From assembly GCA_027292775.1 (NCBI GenBank), contig JAPUGL010000060.1, positions 1-39,952 on the forward strand: a stretch of DNA of 39,952 nt. The letters are read 5' to 3'. Shown one piece after another: positions 1 through 9,938 of this stretch. The position numbers were made by a program, and so were the translations under genes. Position 1 is the first letter of the stretch, and each line of letters opens with the position of its first letter. Source of the stretch: Gammaproteobacteria bacterium (GTDB taxonomy: Bacteria; Pseudomonadota; Gammaproteobacteria; Steroidobacterales; MnTg04). The notes below the pieces were generated by a model. That model was not told where the DNA came from, searched no databases, and was given only the letters and a program-made list of their open reading frames with translations.

Positions 1-1
1 C

Positions 2-43
2 GATGACATAGCGAGCCGCGGCCGCGCTGGTTTGGAGGACTAG
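2..43 (+). CDS. thrS: threonyl-tRNA synthetase, C-terminal end (partial, runs off the window start)
   Basis: Open frame from the window edge reads DDIASRGRAGLED* with TAG at 41-43. It resembles the ThrS C-terminus (E. coli ...QEIRSRSLKQLEE) and sits immediately before infC, the standard synteny. Confidence 0.6.
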   Translation, partial: DDIASRGRAGLED

Positions 44-46
44 CGA

Positions 47-565
47 ATCGCCACAGTAAAACGCGTCAGACGTAACGATGAAATCAATGCGTCACAAGTC
101 CGGGTCATTGACGCGGACGGAGAACAGGCAGGAATACTTGACCTGGAAGATGCAAAGCAAAAAGCCTATGACCTGGGCCTGGACCTGGTTGAAGTATCGC
201 CAAACGCGGAACCGCCGGTCTGCCGGATCATGGATTTTGGAAAATACTTGTTTGAGCAGAACAAGAAGGCTCACTCGGCGCGTAAAAACCAGCGAACGAT
301 TCATGTCAAGGAAGTTAAATTCAGGCCGGGCACGGATGAAGGCGACTACCAGGTAAAAATGCGAAATTTGGTCAAGTTCCTGACTCAGGGGGACAAGACC
401 AAGGTCACGCTGAGATTTCGCGGCCGTGAAATGGCTCATAAGGACCTGGGGAGAAAATTGCTGGAGCGCGTACGCAGCGATCTTGAGGAAATCATGGTCG
501 TTGAGCAGATGCCTCAGCTAGAAGGCCGCCAGATGGTGATGGTTCTGGCGCCAAAGAAAAAGTGA
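47..565 (+). CDS. infC: translation initiation factor IF-3, probable ATC start codon
   Basis: The frame of the supplied 230..565 ORF stays open upstream to 44: [74 protein letters not shown]..., a full IF-3. GGAGG at 34-38 is correctly spaced from ATC at 47-49. Confidence 0.93.
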   Translation: MATVKRVRRNDEINASQVRVIDADGEQAGILDLEDAKQKAYDLGLDLVEVSPNAEPPVCRIMDFGKYLFEQNKKAHSARKNQRTIHVKEVKFRPGTDEGDYQVKMRNLVKFLTQGDKTKVTLRFRGREMAHKDLGRKLLERVRSDLEEIMVVEQMPQLEGRQMVMVLAPKKK

Positions 566-632
566 GTGCTGGCCACGGCCGGTATTCCGCCTGCAGCGAA
601 TAGGCGCGAACAGGCTATAACGGAGTAAAAAC

Positions 633-830
633 ATGCCGAAGTTGAAAACCAACCGCGGGGCGGCCAAACGCTTCCGTCGTACTGCGAAGGGAGGCTTTAA
701 AAGAGGCCAATCCTTCCGCAGTCACATTCTGACCAAGAAAAGTACCAAGCGGAAAAGACACTTGCGTTCCACCGAGCGGATTGCCGATGCCGACGCGAAG
801 TCGGTTCGTCGGATGCTTCCGTATAGTTAA
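633..830 (+). CDS. rpmI: 50S ribosomal protein L35
   Basis: [45 protein letters not shown], characteristic L35; synteny. Confidence 0.98.
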   Translation: MPKLKTNRGAAKRFRRTAKGGFKRGQSFRSHILTKKSTKRKRHLRSTERIADADAKSVRRMLPYS

Positions 831-847
831 GCGAGGAGGGAAGAACA

Positions 848-1207
848 ATGGCACGAGTAAAACGTGGTGTTGTGGTCCGCGCTCGCCACAACAAAGTACT
901 AAAAAAAGCCAAAGGTTACTACGGCGCCCGGAGCAAAATTTTCCGGGTCGCGAAACAGGCCATCACGAAAGCCGGCCAGTATGCCTATCGGGACAGGCGT
1001 CAGCGCAAGCGGCAGTTTCGCGCGCTTTGGATTACCCGGATTAACGCAGCGGCGAGGCTGAATGGCCTGTCGTATAGCCGGATGATCAACGGCCTGAGTC
1101 TTGCCGGTATCGAGTTGGATCGGAAAGTCCTTGCCGACATGGCAGTTCACGACGCCGATGGTTTTGCGGCGCTTGCCGAACAGGCCAAGGCCAGCCTGCC
1201 AGAATAG
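848..1207 (+). CDS. rplT: 50S ribosomal protein L20
   Basis: [70 protein letters not shown], characteristic L20. Confidence 0.98.
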   Translation: MARVKRGVVVRARHNKVLKKAKGYYGARSKIFRVAKQAITKAGQYAYRDRRQRKRQFRALWITRINAAARLNGLSYSRMINGLSLAGIELDRKVLADMAVHDADGFAALAEQAKASLPE

Positions 1208-1246
1208 ACGCTTGTTTCAGTCTCGCCGGGCTGACGCGTTTTATAG

Positions 1247-1281
1247 AAAGGAGGAGGCCATGCGGGCGTCCTCCTTTTTTT
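1247..1281 (+). terminator. Rho-independent terminator/attenuator-like hairpin between rplT and pheS
   Basis: AAAGGAGGA-G-GCC-ATGCG-GGC-G-TCCTCCTTT followed by a continuous T run: a 9-bp outer stem and 3-bp inner stem. Confidence 0.8.
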
Positions 1282-1298
1282 AGGGGAGAGGGTAAGTG

Positions 1299-2279
1299 AT
1301 GGATCTCGAACAGTTGAAAGACACGGCGGAACGGGAAATCGCTGCGAGCGACGATGTCCGTGCGCTGGACGAAGTTCGGGTTCGTTTTTTGGGGAAAAAG
1401 GGCCAGCTTACGCAACAGCTCAAGCAACTCGGAAAACTTCCAGCGGATCAACGGCCAGTGGCCGGTCAGCAGATCAACCTAGCTAAAAAAATCCTGGCCG
1501 AACTGATCGATACGCGACGAAACCAACTCGAATCCGTCGAACTGCATTCCCGGTTGAAAGCGGAAGCTGTGGATGTGACCCAGCCAGCGAGAGGGGAGCA
1601 ACCGGGCGGCCTGCATCCGGTTACCCGAACCATGCAGCGTATCGAAGCCATATTCAATGGCGCCGGTTTCGCGGTGCACACCGGCCCCGAGATCGAGAAT
1701 GACGAGTTCAACTTCGGGGCGCTGAATTTTCCGGACAACCATCCGGCGCGAGCCATGCACGATACCTTTTACCTGAAAGGCGGAATGTTGCTGCGAACAC
1801 ACACCTCGCCTGTGCAGATCAGGGCGATGCAGGCGCACGGAACCCCGATTAAGCTGATCGCGCCCGGCCGGGTTTACCGTTGCGACTCCGACCAGACACA
1901 CACTCCGATGTTCCATCAGGTCGAAGGTTTGCTGGTCGACAAGGAGATCAGCTTTGCCAATTTGAAAGCGGTGCTCCATGACTTCGCCGAGCGATTTTTC
2001 GAACGCAAGGTCCGTCTGCGTTTCAGACCTTCCTATTTTCCGTTTACGGAGCCGTCAGCCGAGGTCGATGTGGAGTGGCAAAATGGCGGTTGGCTGGAAA
2101 TTCTTGGCTGCGGGATGGTGCATCCGCAGGTACTGAAGAATGTCGGTGTGGACCCGGATGAGTACACGGGCTATGCCTTCGGCATGGGTGTGGAGCGGTT
2201 GGCGATGCTTCGCTATGGCGTCGACGATCTGCGCTTGTTTTTTGAGAACGATTTGCGTTTTTTGCGGCAGTTTAACTAG
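1299..2279 (+). CDS. pheS: phenylalanyl-tRNA synthetase alpha subunit
   Basis: [16 protein letters not shown]... with [50 protein letters not shown] and the [32 protein letters not shown]-terminus. A GTG start at 1296 is also possible. Confidence 0.97.
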   Translation: MDLEQLKDTAEREIAASDDVRALDEVRVRFLGKKGQLTQQLKQLGKLPADQRPVAGQQINLAKKILAELIDTRRNQLESVELHSRLKAEAVDVTQPARGEQPGGLHPVTRTMQRIEAIFNGAGFAVHTGPEIENDEFNFGALNFPDNHPARAMHDTFYLKGGMLLRTHTSPVQIRAMQAHGTPIKLIAPGRVYRCDSDQTHTPMFHQVEGLLVDKEISFANLKAVLHDFAERFFERKVRLRFRPSYFPFTEPSAEVDVEWQNGGWLEILGCGMVHPQVLKNVGVDPDEYTGYAFGMGVERLAMLRYGVDDLRLFFENDLRFLRQFN

Positions 2280-2288
2280 GAATCGGGG

Positions 2289-4670
2289 ATGAATATTTCC
2301 GAGCAGTGGCTGCGCGAGTGGGTCGATCCGGACACGGACGCAGAGGGCCTGGCCCATCAGCTCACCATGGCGGGGCTGGAGGTTGAGAGCATTGAACCGG
2401 TCGCCGCCGAGTTCAGCAAAGTTTTGGTCGGCAAGGTGCTGTCGGTGGAACGTCACCCCGACGCCGACAAATTGACGTTGTGCCAGGTCGATGCAGGCAC
2501 CGGCGAAACATTGCAAATCATCTGTGGCGCACCCAATGTTTACAAGGACATGAAGGCGGCCGTCGCCCTGGTCGGCGCGCGCCTGGCTGAAGGATCGAAA
2601 ATCAGGGCGGCCAGGATTCGCGGCGTACAGTCTCAGGGCATGCTTTGCTCTGCTCGCGAGCTCGGGCTTGGCGATGATCATGATGGGGTCCTGGATCTGG
2701 ATCCGTCTGCACCGGTGGGCGCGTCTTTCCGCGAGTGGATGAGCCTGGACGACCGCGTCATCAAATTCGATCTTACGCCGAATCGAGGTGATTGCTTCTG
2801 CGTGGCCGGTGTTGCGAGGGACGTGGCGGCGATCAATCGTCTGCCACTTAACGAGCCGGATATCAGCGATGTCCCGGACCAGAACAAAACCGTATTTCCT
2901 GTCGAAGTGGTGGCAAAGGATGCCTGCCCGAGTTTTTCCTCGCGGGTGGTCAGCGGCATTCGGCCGGATGCCCGGACGCCGATGTGGATGTGCGAAAAAC
3001 TGCGCCGCTCCGGACTGCGGCCGATCCACCCGGTCGTCGATGTAACCAACTTCGTTATGCTCGAACTGGGCCAGCCGCTACACGCTTTCGATCTGGATAT
3101 CGTGACCGGGGGCATTCGCGTCCGCTATGCGAAGAAGAATGAAAAACTGACTCTGCTGGATGGTCGAGAGATTAGCCTCGATACCGACGTTGTCCTGGTA
3201 GCCGATCACAAACGTCCGCTCGCGATCGCCGGTATCATGGGGGGCGAAAATTCGGGGGTAACGGAGCAGACCCGCAATGTCCTGTTTGAAGCAGCGTACT
3301 GGTCGCCGATGGCGCTGGCCGGTCGGGCGCGGCGTTTTGGTTTGCATACCGATGCGTCGCTGAGATTTGAAAGAGGTGTCGATCCGTGGTTGCAGCAAAA
3401 AGCGATCCACCGTGCAACCGCATTGCTTATCGATATTGCCGGAGGTGAGCCCGGTCCGCTGTCTACGGAATGCTCAAGCAAACATATGCCTGCACGCGAT
3501 CCGATCATGCTGCGCGCGCAGCGCATCGATCGCCTGCTGGGCGTGGAAATAGCGCCAGATGAAGTGGCCGCGATTTTGAGCGGGCTTGGTATGTTGCTCA
3601 ACGATGAAGACGGCGGGTGGATCGTAACGCCGCCCGGTCACCGCTTTGACATAGCCATCGAGGAAGACCTGATCGAAGAAGTGGCCCGAATTTATGGATA
3701 CGACCGGATACCCGAGAAACCGCCCAGAACGGTCATGCACATGCCGGAAGTCACCGAGAGCAGGGTGGCGGAGTCACGAATCCGTTCGGTGATGATCGAA
3801 AGGGGCTACCAGGAAGCCATGACATATAGTTTCATATCGACAGACCTGGACCGGCAGTTCGCGGGAGACGGAAAACAGGCCGAGCTGATAAATCCCATCT
3901 CGGAAGAACTGGCCGTGATGCGACGTTCATTGTGGCCTGGGCTGTTGGAAGCGGCCAAAAACAACTTGAGCCGGCAGCAGGAACGCGTAAGATTATTTGA
4001 AATCGGGATGAGGTATTACTCTCAAGATATTGATTTTAAAGAAGTTAATACATTATCTGGCGTGGTTTCTGGAAATCGATTGCCGGAACAGTGGGCGTCG
4101 GCGGCCAAAAGCGTTGACCTATTTGACATAAAGGGCGATTTGGAAGCTGTTTTGCGCCCGACTGGCAATATTTCGTCTTTGAGCTACCGTGCCGAGGAAA
4201 ATCCGGTGCTCCGGCCCGGCCAAAGCGCGAGGGCCTTGATGGATGGCGAGCCAATCGGCTGGCTTGGTGCTCTGCACCCCCAGATCGTCCAGCAGATGGA
4301 TACTGACCGTGACACATGGCTTTTCGAGGTGGATATCGATGCTGCATTTGCGGCGAAAATCCCCGAATTCCAAGGGATTTCACGATATCCGTCGATAAGA
4401 CGCGACATTTCCATCCTGGTTGCCGAATCGGTCAGCGTCGCTGAAATTCAGGCGACGGTGAGACAGGCCGCGGGCGAACTGCTTTCGGACCTTCTGATTT
4501 TCGATATATACCGCGGTACAGGAGTAGATTCTGGTCTAAAAAGCGTGGCTTTAGGCTTGATTTTACAGGATTATTCTCGCACCCTTACAGACACTGATGG
4601 GGATGCCGTCGTGCAGGCGGTTGTGGGACAATTACACAAATCTCACCAAGCCAATTTACGCGAAAGATAA
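2289..4670 (+). CDS. pheT: phenylalanyl-tRNA synthetase beta subunit
   Basis: 793 aa; MNISEQWLREWVDPDTDAEGLAHQLTMAGLEVESIEPVA, tRNA-binding domain, C-terminal ferredoxin-fold domain; follows pheS. Confidence 0.97.
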   Translation: MNISEQWLREWVDPDTDAEGLAHQLTMAGLEVESIEPVAAEFSKVLVGKVLSVERHPDADKLTLCQVDAGTGETLQIICGAPNVYKDMKAAVALVGARLAEGSKIRAARIRGVQSQGMLCSARELGLGDDHDGVLDLDPSAPVGASFREWMSLDDRVIKFDLTPNRGDCFCVAGVARDVAAINRLPLNEPDISDVPDQNKTVFPVEVVAKDACPSFSSRVVSGIRPDARTPMWMCEKLRRSGLRPIHPVVDVTNFVMLELGQPLHAFDLDIVTGGIRVRYAKKNEKLTLLDGREISLDTDVVLVADHKRPLAIAGIMGGENSGVTEQTRNVLFEAAYWSPMALAGRARRFGLHTDASLRFERGVDPWLQQKAIHRATALLIDIAGGEPGPLSTECSSKHMPARDPIMLRAQRIDRLLGVEIAPDEVAAILSGLGMLLNDEDGGWIVTPPGHRFDIAIEEDLIEEVARIYGYDRIPEKPPRTVMHMPEVTESRVAESRIRSVMIERGYQEAMTYSFISTDLDRQFAGDGKQAELINPISEELAVMRRSLWPGLLEAAKNNLSRQQERVRLFEIGMRYYSQDIDFKEVNTLSGVVSGNRLPEQWASAAKSVDLFDIKGDLEAVLRPTGNISSLSYRAEENPVLRPGQSARALMDGEPIGWLGALHPQIVQQMDTDRDTWLFEVDIDAAFAAKIPEFQGISRYPSIRRDISILVAESVSVAEIQATVRQAAGELLSDLLIFDIYRGTGVDSGLKSVALGLILQDYSRTLTDTDGDAVVQAVVGQLHKSHQANLRER

Positions 4671-4685
4671 TAAAGAGAATCAAAA

Positions 4686-4985
4686 ATGGCGCTCACAAAA
4701 GCACAAATGGCGGAGGCTCTGTTCGACGAGCTAGGCCTGAATAAAAGAGAGGCACGCGAGTTGGTGGACCTTTTTTTCGAAGAGCTTCGTGCATCCTTAT
4801 CCAGCGGCGAAGCGGTCAAATTGTCTGGTTTTGGCAATTTTGATTTGCGCGACAAGAGCGAACGTCCTGGCAGAAACCCGAAAACCGGTGAAGAGATTCC
4901 GATTACCGCTCGCCGGGTGGTGACGTTCAGGCCCGGACAGAAACTGAAATCACGGGTGGTGGCGTATGCTGGAACCGGGGAATAA
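4686..4985 (+). CDS. ihfA: integration host factor alpha subunit
   Basis: [93 protein letters not shown] family. Confidence 0.97.
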   Translation: MALTKAQMAEALFDELGLNKREARELVDLFFEELRASLSSGEAVKLSGFGNFDLRDKSERPGRNPKTGEEIPITARRVVTFRPGQKLKSRVVAYAGTGE

Positions 4986-5322
4986 CAGCGAACTTCCGCC
5001 GATTCCGGGAAAGCGTTACTTCACGATAGGCGAAGTCAGCGAGTTGTGTGGCGTCAAGCCACACGTGCTTCGCTACTGGGAACAGGAGTTCCCGCAGCTA
5101 AAGCCAGTGAAGCGGCGTGGAAATCGTCGTTATTACCAGCGTCAGGATGTTTTGATCATCCGCCAGATTCGTAATCTTTTGTATGACCAGGGATTCACGA
5201 TCGGTGGGGCCCGGCAGCAACTGACCGGCGATGTCGCCAAGAACGATGTCAATCAGAGCCAGCAAATCGTCAAACAAATGCGACTCGAACTCGATGAAAT
5301 CCTGAAAATCCTGCGCCGCTAG
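4966..5322 (+). CDS. MerR-family transcriptional regulator downstream of ihfA
   Basis: [45 protein letters not shown], MerR helix-turn-helix; overlaps ihfA by 20 nt. Confidence 0.92.
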   Translation: MLEPGNNSELPPIPGKRYFTIGEVSELCGVKPHVLRYWEQEFPQLKPVKRRGNRRYYQRQDVLIIRQIRNLLYDQGFTIGGARQQLTGDVAKNDVNQSQQIVKQMRLELDEILKILRR

Positions 5323-5404
5323 TTATCCTCTCTTTCTTCCTTCCCAACATCGGATTCGGTATCATGCCGGGCCTTCGCGATACTGTCTGCGATGGAAGAC
5401 CGGT

Positions 5405-5481
<77 letters not shown>

Positions 5482-5551
5482 TTAAAAATGTATTTGTATG
5501 AGGGGCGTTCAGATTGCCGGCCCTCATGCGCAGCCTTCGGGCGTTCAGCGG

Positions 5552-5573
5552 GAAAAGATCTGCCGATCTTTTC
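5552..5573. other. perfect 9-bp inverted repeat (hairpin) downstream of tRNA-Pro
   Basis: GAAAAGATC-TGCC-GATCTTTTC; outer GCGG/CCGC could extend the stem. Confidence 0.6.
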
Positions 5574-5623
5574 TATGCCGCTTCACCCTCTCGTCCGGAT
5601 TATTTTTTTAATTAGGTAGCGCG

Positions 5624-6184
5624 TTAAACTCCACCCATTGCTTCTTTTTCGATAACGTCGCGATTAGCCTTGAGAATACGCCGGGTAATATCTTCGCTCG
5701 GGCGGCCATCGAGCCGGCAGATCACTTCGGGCAATTCATGCCATTCGCGCCCCCAGCTCAGAAAGCGAATGGAATCGGATACTACCTGACGGATCAATTC
5801 CTGCCGGGTAACGAAATCGCGGCGCTCCGGATGTCTTTTTTGCCCTTTCCTGGCGGCCTCTGCGATCGATTCGTCGGTCTCGACCAATGGGATAAATCGC
5901 TCACCACTTTCTCTGCCGACCATGTTGGCAAGCACACGCATCAACTCGAGACTTTGGGAAAATGCACCGTTACCGGCATTGACTTCGCTTTCCAGTTTTT
6001 TGGCCAGCGTGACTACCCGCTTTCGAGCGAGTTCCAGCAAATCCTGGTTGGGTCTTTGATGGTATGGCCAGTTTCGTTTTTCCTGGTATTCGTCTTCGTC
6101 GAGGTCGACGAACTTCAGGTGCTGGTCAATGCTGGTCAACCAGCTTTTGAGCGTTGCGGCAACGCGTTTATCAGAGCGGGTCAT
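5624..6184 (-). CDS. hypothetical protein, about 187 aa
   Basis: Intact ORF MTRSDKRVAATLKSWLTSIDQHLKFVDLDEDEYQEKRNWPYHQ...; no family recognised. Confidence 0.7.
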   Translation of the reverse strand: MTRSDKRVAATLKSWLTSIDQHLKFVDLDEDEYQEKRNWPYHQRPNQDLLELARKRVVTLAKKLESEVNAGNGAFSQSLELMRVLANMVGRESGERFIPLVETDESIAEAARKGQKRHPERRDFVTRQELIRQVVSDSIRFLSWGREWHELPEVICRLDGRPSEDITRRILKANRDVIEKEAMGGV

Positions 6185-6340
6185 GATCACAATCCTTGTT
6201 CTCAAGACTTTTCAGTATACGGATTTTGACCATGCGTTTGAGTGTTTGATTCGAGCTTTTTTGCAATGATTCCTGAAAATTGGGAACTATGAACCAGAAC
6301 TCCAGTGAACGCGGCGTTTTTGGGTTCGAAAACTCTGTTG

Positions 6341-8017
6341 CTAGGCCGCCGATGTTTGATCCTCCGCATCTCGGCCGACAAACCGAATAACGGCAAAAAT
6401 GACGCCGGCCCCCAAAAGCAAGCTGGCCCACCAGGGGAATCCATAACCCGTTGGCAGTGTACCAAGTACGAGTGCTGCCGTACCCGCGGTCATCGCGTAC
6501 GGCAGCTGAGTACGCACATGGTCAACGTGATCACAGGAGGAAGCGAGGGACGATAATACGGTCGTGTCCGAAATTGGCGAACAATGATCTCCCCAGACGG
6601 AACCGCTAAGCACACAGGCCACTGTCGAAAAGAAGATTGCCGACTGGGTCGGGTCCGCGCCGGCCAGCATTGACCATGCCAGCGGAATCACCAGTGGCAT
6701 CAAGATGCCCATCGCCCCCCAACTGCTGCCGGTTGCGAAGGCGGTAAACGCGGCGACGACAAAGGTAACCGCAGGCAACATGCCGACGGCCAGGTTATCG
6801 CCGAGCAGGCCGACCAGGTACGGCCCGGTACCCAGCAGGGTCGTAACGTTGGCCAATGACCAGGCCAGTATCAGGATAATCATGGCCAGGAACATTCCGC
6901 GCGCGCCTTTGTACCAGGCTTCAATAATCTCTTCCAGGGTCATTAATTTCTGCACTAGACTCAGGATCGTGGCCGTCAAGACTCCCATCAAAGAGCCCCA
7001 GACCAGGGCGAGATAAGCATCGGCAGCACCCAGGATCTCGCGTAGCCCGGCGCCAGACCCGGCCTTGGCAGCGCCGGTCATATACATGCTCGCGATTACG
7101 CCGACAACCAGAACACCAATCGGTAAAAAAGCGTTAATGGCTCGTTTGGGGCAACCGGCTGACGGAGTAAAGCTGTCGTCTTTCTGGGCCGAGTCATCCA
7201 CCGTCGCACCCGGGGCAAGCAATTGGCCGGTGGTTATCGCTCTGTGTTCCGCGTCGTACATTGGCCCGAAATCGCGCCCTGTGTACGCTACGACAAAAAC
7301 CATTAGCAATGCCAGGAATGGATAGAAGCTGTACAGAATAGATGTTAGGAAGACCTCATAGGCGGAAACGTCGACTGCTCCGATTTGGCGCAGCGCGTCA
7401 CCGATCAGACCGACCTCGTAGCCGATCCAGGTCGTAATCAGTGCGATACAGGAAACCGGCGCCGCCGTCGAATCCACGATATAGGCCAGTTTTTCTCGCG
7501 ATATTTTCAGTCTGTCGGTAACCGGTCGCATGGTGTTTCCGACCACCAGCGTATTGGCGTAATCATCGATAAATATCGCGACGCCCATGCCGGCTGTGGC
7601 CAGTTGTCCGTGACGACGATTGTCCGCTTTTTTCACCAGGGTCTCGACGATGCCCTGCATACCGCCGTTCTTTGAAATGATCCCGACCGTCCCGCCGATC
7701 ATGAATGAGAAAACCATCACCGCTGCGTGATCCGCGTTCGCCACGGCACCGGTGACATGAATGGCGACACTGTCCAGCATACCCTGCCAGAGCCCGGGAA
7801 TATCCAGGCCATGAAGTCCCCAGCTACCGAGCACAACTCCGAGAAACAACGCCGGGATAACACTGCGCGTTGCCAGTGCCAGCCCGATCGTGAACAGAGG
7901 TGGCAACAAACTGAAAAACACCGGGTTGTCCGGTGTGGATGCAGCTTCGGCCATCGCCGTCAGCGGCATCGCCAAAATGGTCAGGACTGCGAGGAAACGC
8001 CAGATTCTTTTTTGCAT
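6341..8017 (-). CDS. NhaC-family Na+/H+ antiporter-like membrane protein
   Basis: MQKRIWRFLAVLTILAMPLTAMAEA then many TM segments; IDDYANTLVVGNTMRPVTDRLKISREKLAYIVDSTAAPV and SGSVWGDHCSPISDTTVLSSLAS are NhaC-type motifs. Confidence 0.85.
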   Translation of the reverse strand: MQKRIWRFLAVLTILAMPLTAMAEAASTPDNPVFFSLLPPLFTIGLALATRSVIPALFLGVVLGSWGLHGLDIPGLWQGMLDSVAIHVTGAVANADHAAVMVFSFMIGGTVGIISKNGGMQGIVETLVKKADNRRHGQLATAGMGVAIFIDDYANTLVVGNTMRPVTDRLKISREKLAYIVDSTAAPVSCIALITTWIGYEVGLIGDALRQIGAVDVSAYEVFLTSILYSFYPFLALLMVFVVAYTGRDFGPMYDAEHRAITTGQLLAPGATVDDSAQKDDSFTPSAGCPKRAINAFLPIGVLVVGVIASMYMTGAAKAGSGAGLREILGAADAYLALVWGSLMGVLTATILSLVQKLMTLEEIIEAWYKGARGMFLAMIILILAWSLANVTTLLGTGPYLVGLLGDNLAVGMLPAVTFVVAAFTAFATGSSWGAMGILMPLVIPLAWSMLAGADPTQSAIFFSTVACVLSGSVWGDHCSPISDTTVLSSLASSCDHVDHVRTQLPYAMTAGTAALVLGTLPTGYGFPWWASLLLGAGVIFAVIRFVGRDAEDQTSAA

Positions 8018-8067
8018 ATTATTTTCCGTTTTTCTTATGATTCCCAAAACTGTCGGTGAAACGCGAG

Positions 8068-9009
8068 TCAAAGTAATAGTTCAAGCTCAGGGATTATAGT
8101 GAACAGGTCGCCAACCAGCCCTATATCGGCGATCTCGAATATCGGAGCGTCGGCATCCTTATTGATGGCGACGATAGTACTTGCGTCCTTGATACCGGTA
8201 ATGTGCTGAATCGCACCTGATATGCCGATCGCGATGTATAGGTCGGGGGAAATAATTTGTCCGGTCTGGCCGACCTGGTGGTCGTTAGCGATATAGCCGG
8301 CGTCGACTGCGGCCCTCGATGCGCCGACGGCAGCGCCGAGACGGTCGGCGAGTTGGTAAATCAGTGCAAAATTTTTCTCGCTACCAAGGCCACGTCCGCC
8401 GGAAATCACAACGGATGCGCTTTGCAGGTCGGGACGGCCGCCGCCGTTCGAGCCGCTGGTGCTGCGATATCTTGTATGGCTCGGCAATTCGACGTCGAGC
8501 ACCCGCAATTCGATTGTGGCGCTTCCACCGCCGGCAGCGGCCTGGTAGGAAGCCGTGCGCACGGTGGCTACGACCTTGTCCTGTGCCGGAGTTTCGACGG
8601 TGACGATCGCGTTGCCAGCGAAAATTGGTCTTTGAAAACTATAATGTGAGATCACCGACATTATATCGCTGACCTGGGCAACACCGAGCAAGGCGGCTAC
8701 GCGGGGCATCAGATCCTTGCCAAAAGTCGTCGATGGTCCGAAAAGATGACTGTATTTCTCAGCCAGCTTTGCAATTTGTGGTGCGTGAATCGCAGCCAGG
8801 GCGTGCTCGTTTGCATCGTTGTCCACGCGTACGACATTACTGACACCGTCCAGGGTGGCCGCTTGTTCGCAGATACGCTGACCGTCTTTGGCCAGGACGG
8901 CGATATCACAATCGAGTCCGGAGAATTCTGCGGCGCAACTCACGCAGCGCGCGGTACTCGGATTGAGCTCGTTGCCGTCATGTTCGGCGATAATCAGAAT
9001 TCTGCCCAT
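8068..9009 (-). CDS. etfA: electron transfer flavoprotein alpha subunit
   Basis: [103 protein letters not shown]; EtfA FAD domain. Confidence 0.96.
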   Translation of the reverse strand: MGRILIIAEHDGNELNPSTARCVSCAAEFSGLDCDIAVLAKDGQRICEQAATLDGVSNVVRVDNDANEHALAAIHAPQIAKLAEKYSHLFGPSTTFGKDLMPRVAALLGVAQVSDIMSVISHYSFQRPIFAGNAIVTVETPAQDKVVATVRTASYQAAAGGGSATIELRVLDVELPSHTRYRSTSGSNGGGRPDLQSASVVISGGRGLGSEKNFALIYQLADRLGAAVGASRAAVDAGYIANDHQVGQTGQIISPDLYIAIGISGAIQHITGIKDASTIVAINKDADAPIFEIADIGLVGDLFTIIPELELLL

Positions 9010-9758
9010 CAGGCCAAATCTCTTTGTTTCAGTTCCGCGACCAGTTCGGCGGCGTCGGCAACCATTTTTCCTTTTTGCCGCGCTGGTGGTGAATCGGTCT
9101 TTACAACTTTGATCCGTGTTTCCGGAGTGATATCCAATTCTTCGAGGTCGGTAGTGGCTAGTGGCTTACGCTTCGCCTTCATGATGTCCGGCATCTTCAC
9201 ATAGCGGGGTTCGTTCAGACGCAAGTCGCTGGTGATGACCGCCGGCAAGTCAAACTCGATGGTCTCGAGGCCGGCGTCTACCTCCCTGACCGCGGTCGCT
9301 GTCGTACCTGAAAGTTTCAGCTCCGAGACAAAGGTAGCCTGGGGTCGCCCCCAAAGAGCCGCCAGCATCTGACCGGTTTGGTTATTGTCGCCATCGATGG
9401 CCTGTTTACCGAGCAGGATCAGATCCGGCTTCTCTGTTTCCACGATCCGGACGAGAATGCGGGCAACATCGAGTGGTTCCAGCGAATGTTCAGTCCGCAC
9501 CTGTATCGCGCGATCGGCGCCCATTGCGAGACCGGTTCGAAGCTGCTGCTGACAGGCATCCGTCCCGATACTGACGACGACGACTTCGTCGGTTTCCCCT
9601 TTCTCGCGAATTCTCAGCGCCTCCTCGAGAGCAATCTCGTCGAATGGGTTGACGCTCATCTTGACGCCGTCGGTGATGACGCCGCTGCCATCGGGCTTGA
9701 CGCGAATACGTACGTTATAGTCAACCGCCCGTTTGAGGCAGACCAGAATTTTTCCCAT
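9009..9758 (-). CDS. etfB: electron transfer flavoprotein beta subunit
   Basis: [54 protein letters not shown]...; EtfB signature; 1-nt overlap with etfA. Confidence 0.96.
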   Translation of the reverse strand: MGKILVCLKRAVDYNVRIRVKPDGSGVITDGVKMSVNPFDEIALEEALRIREKGETDEVVVVSIGTDACQQQLRTGLAMGADRAIQVRTEHSLEPLDVARILVRIVETEKPDLILLGKQAIDGDNNQTGQMLAALWGRPQATFVSELKLSGTTATAVREVDAGLETIEFDLPAVITSDLRLNEPRYVKMPDIMKAKRKPLATTDLEELDITPETRIKVVKTDSPPARQKGKMVADAAELVAELKQRDLA

Positions 9759-9805
9759 GGAGTAGCTATTATCCCGTCAGAACAGCGCAGCCTATAAAAC
9801 CACGA

Positions 9806-9822
9806 TTGCCCAGAACGGGCAA
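9806..9822. other. small inverted repeat upstream of the AddB-like gene
   Basis: TTGCCC-AGAAC-GGGCAA; 6-bp stem, no T tract. Confidence 0.35.
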
Positions 9823-9938
9823 GCAGCTACGACTGTCGTCGCGGCATTATCGATCCATTTTCTGAAGGTCGATGCAGGCTGAACTGCGGGTCTGGATTGG
9901 TTACTCTCCACAACAAATGCTGAAGCCACCGGAATCAA

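Noticed and set aside
92-439. Antisense and out-of-frame ORFs listed throughout, for example 92..439 -, 2055..3029 -, 10787..11743 -, 13682..14305 -, 38181..39272 +
   Set aside because: Each lies over a well-supported gene on another frame or strand, with no recognisable protein family; typical shadow ORFs in GC-rich DNA.
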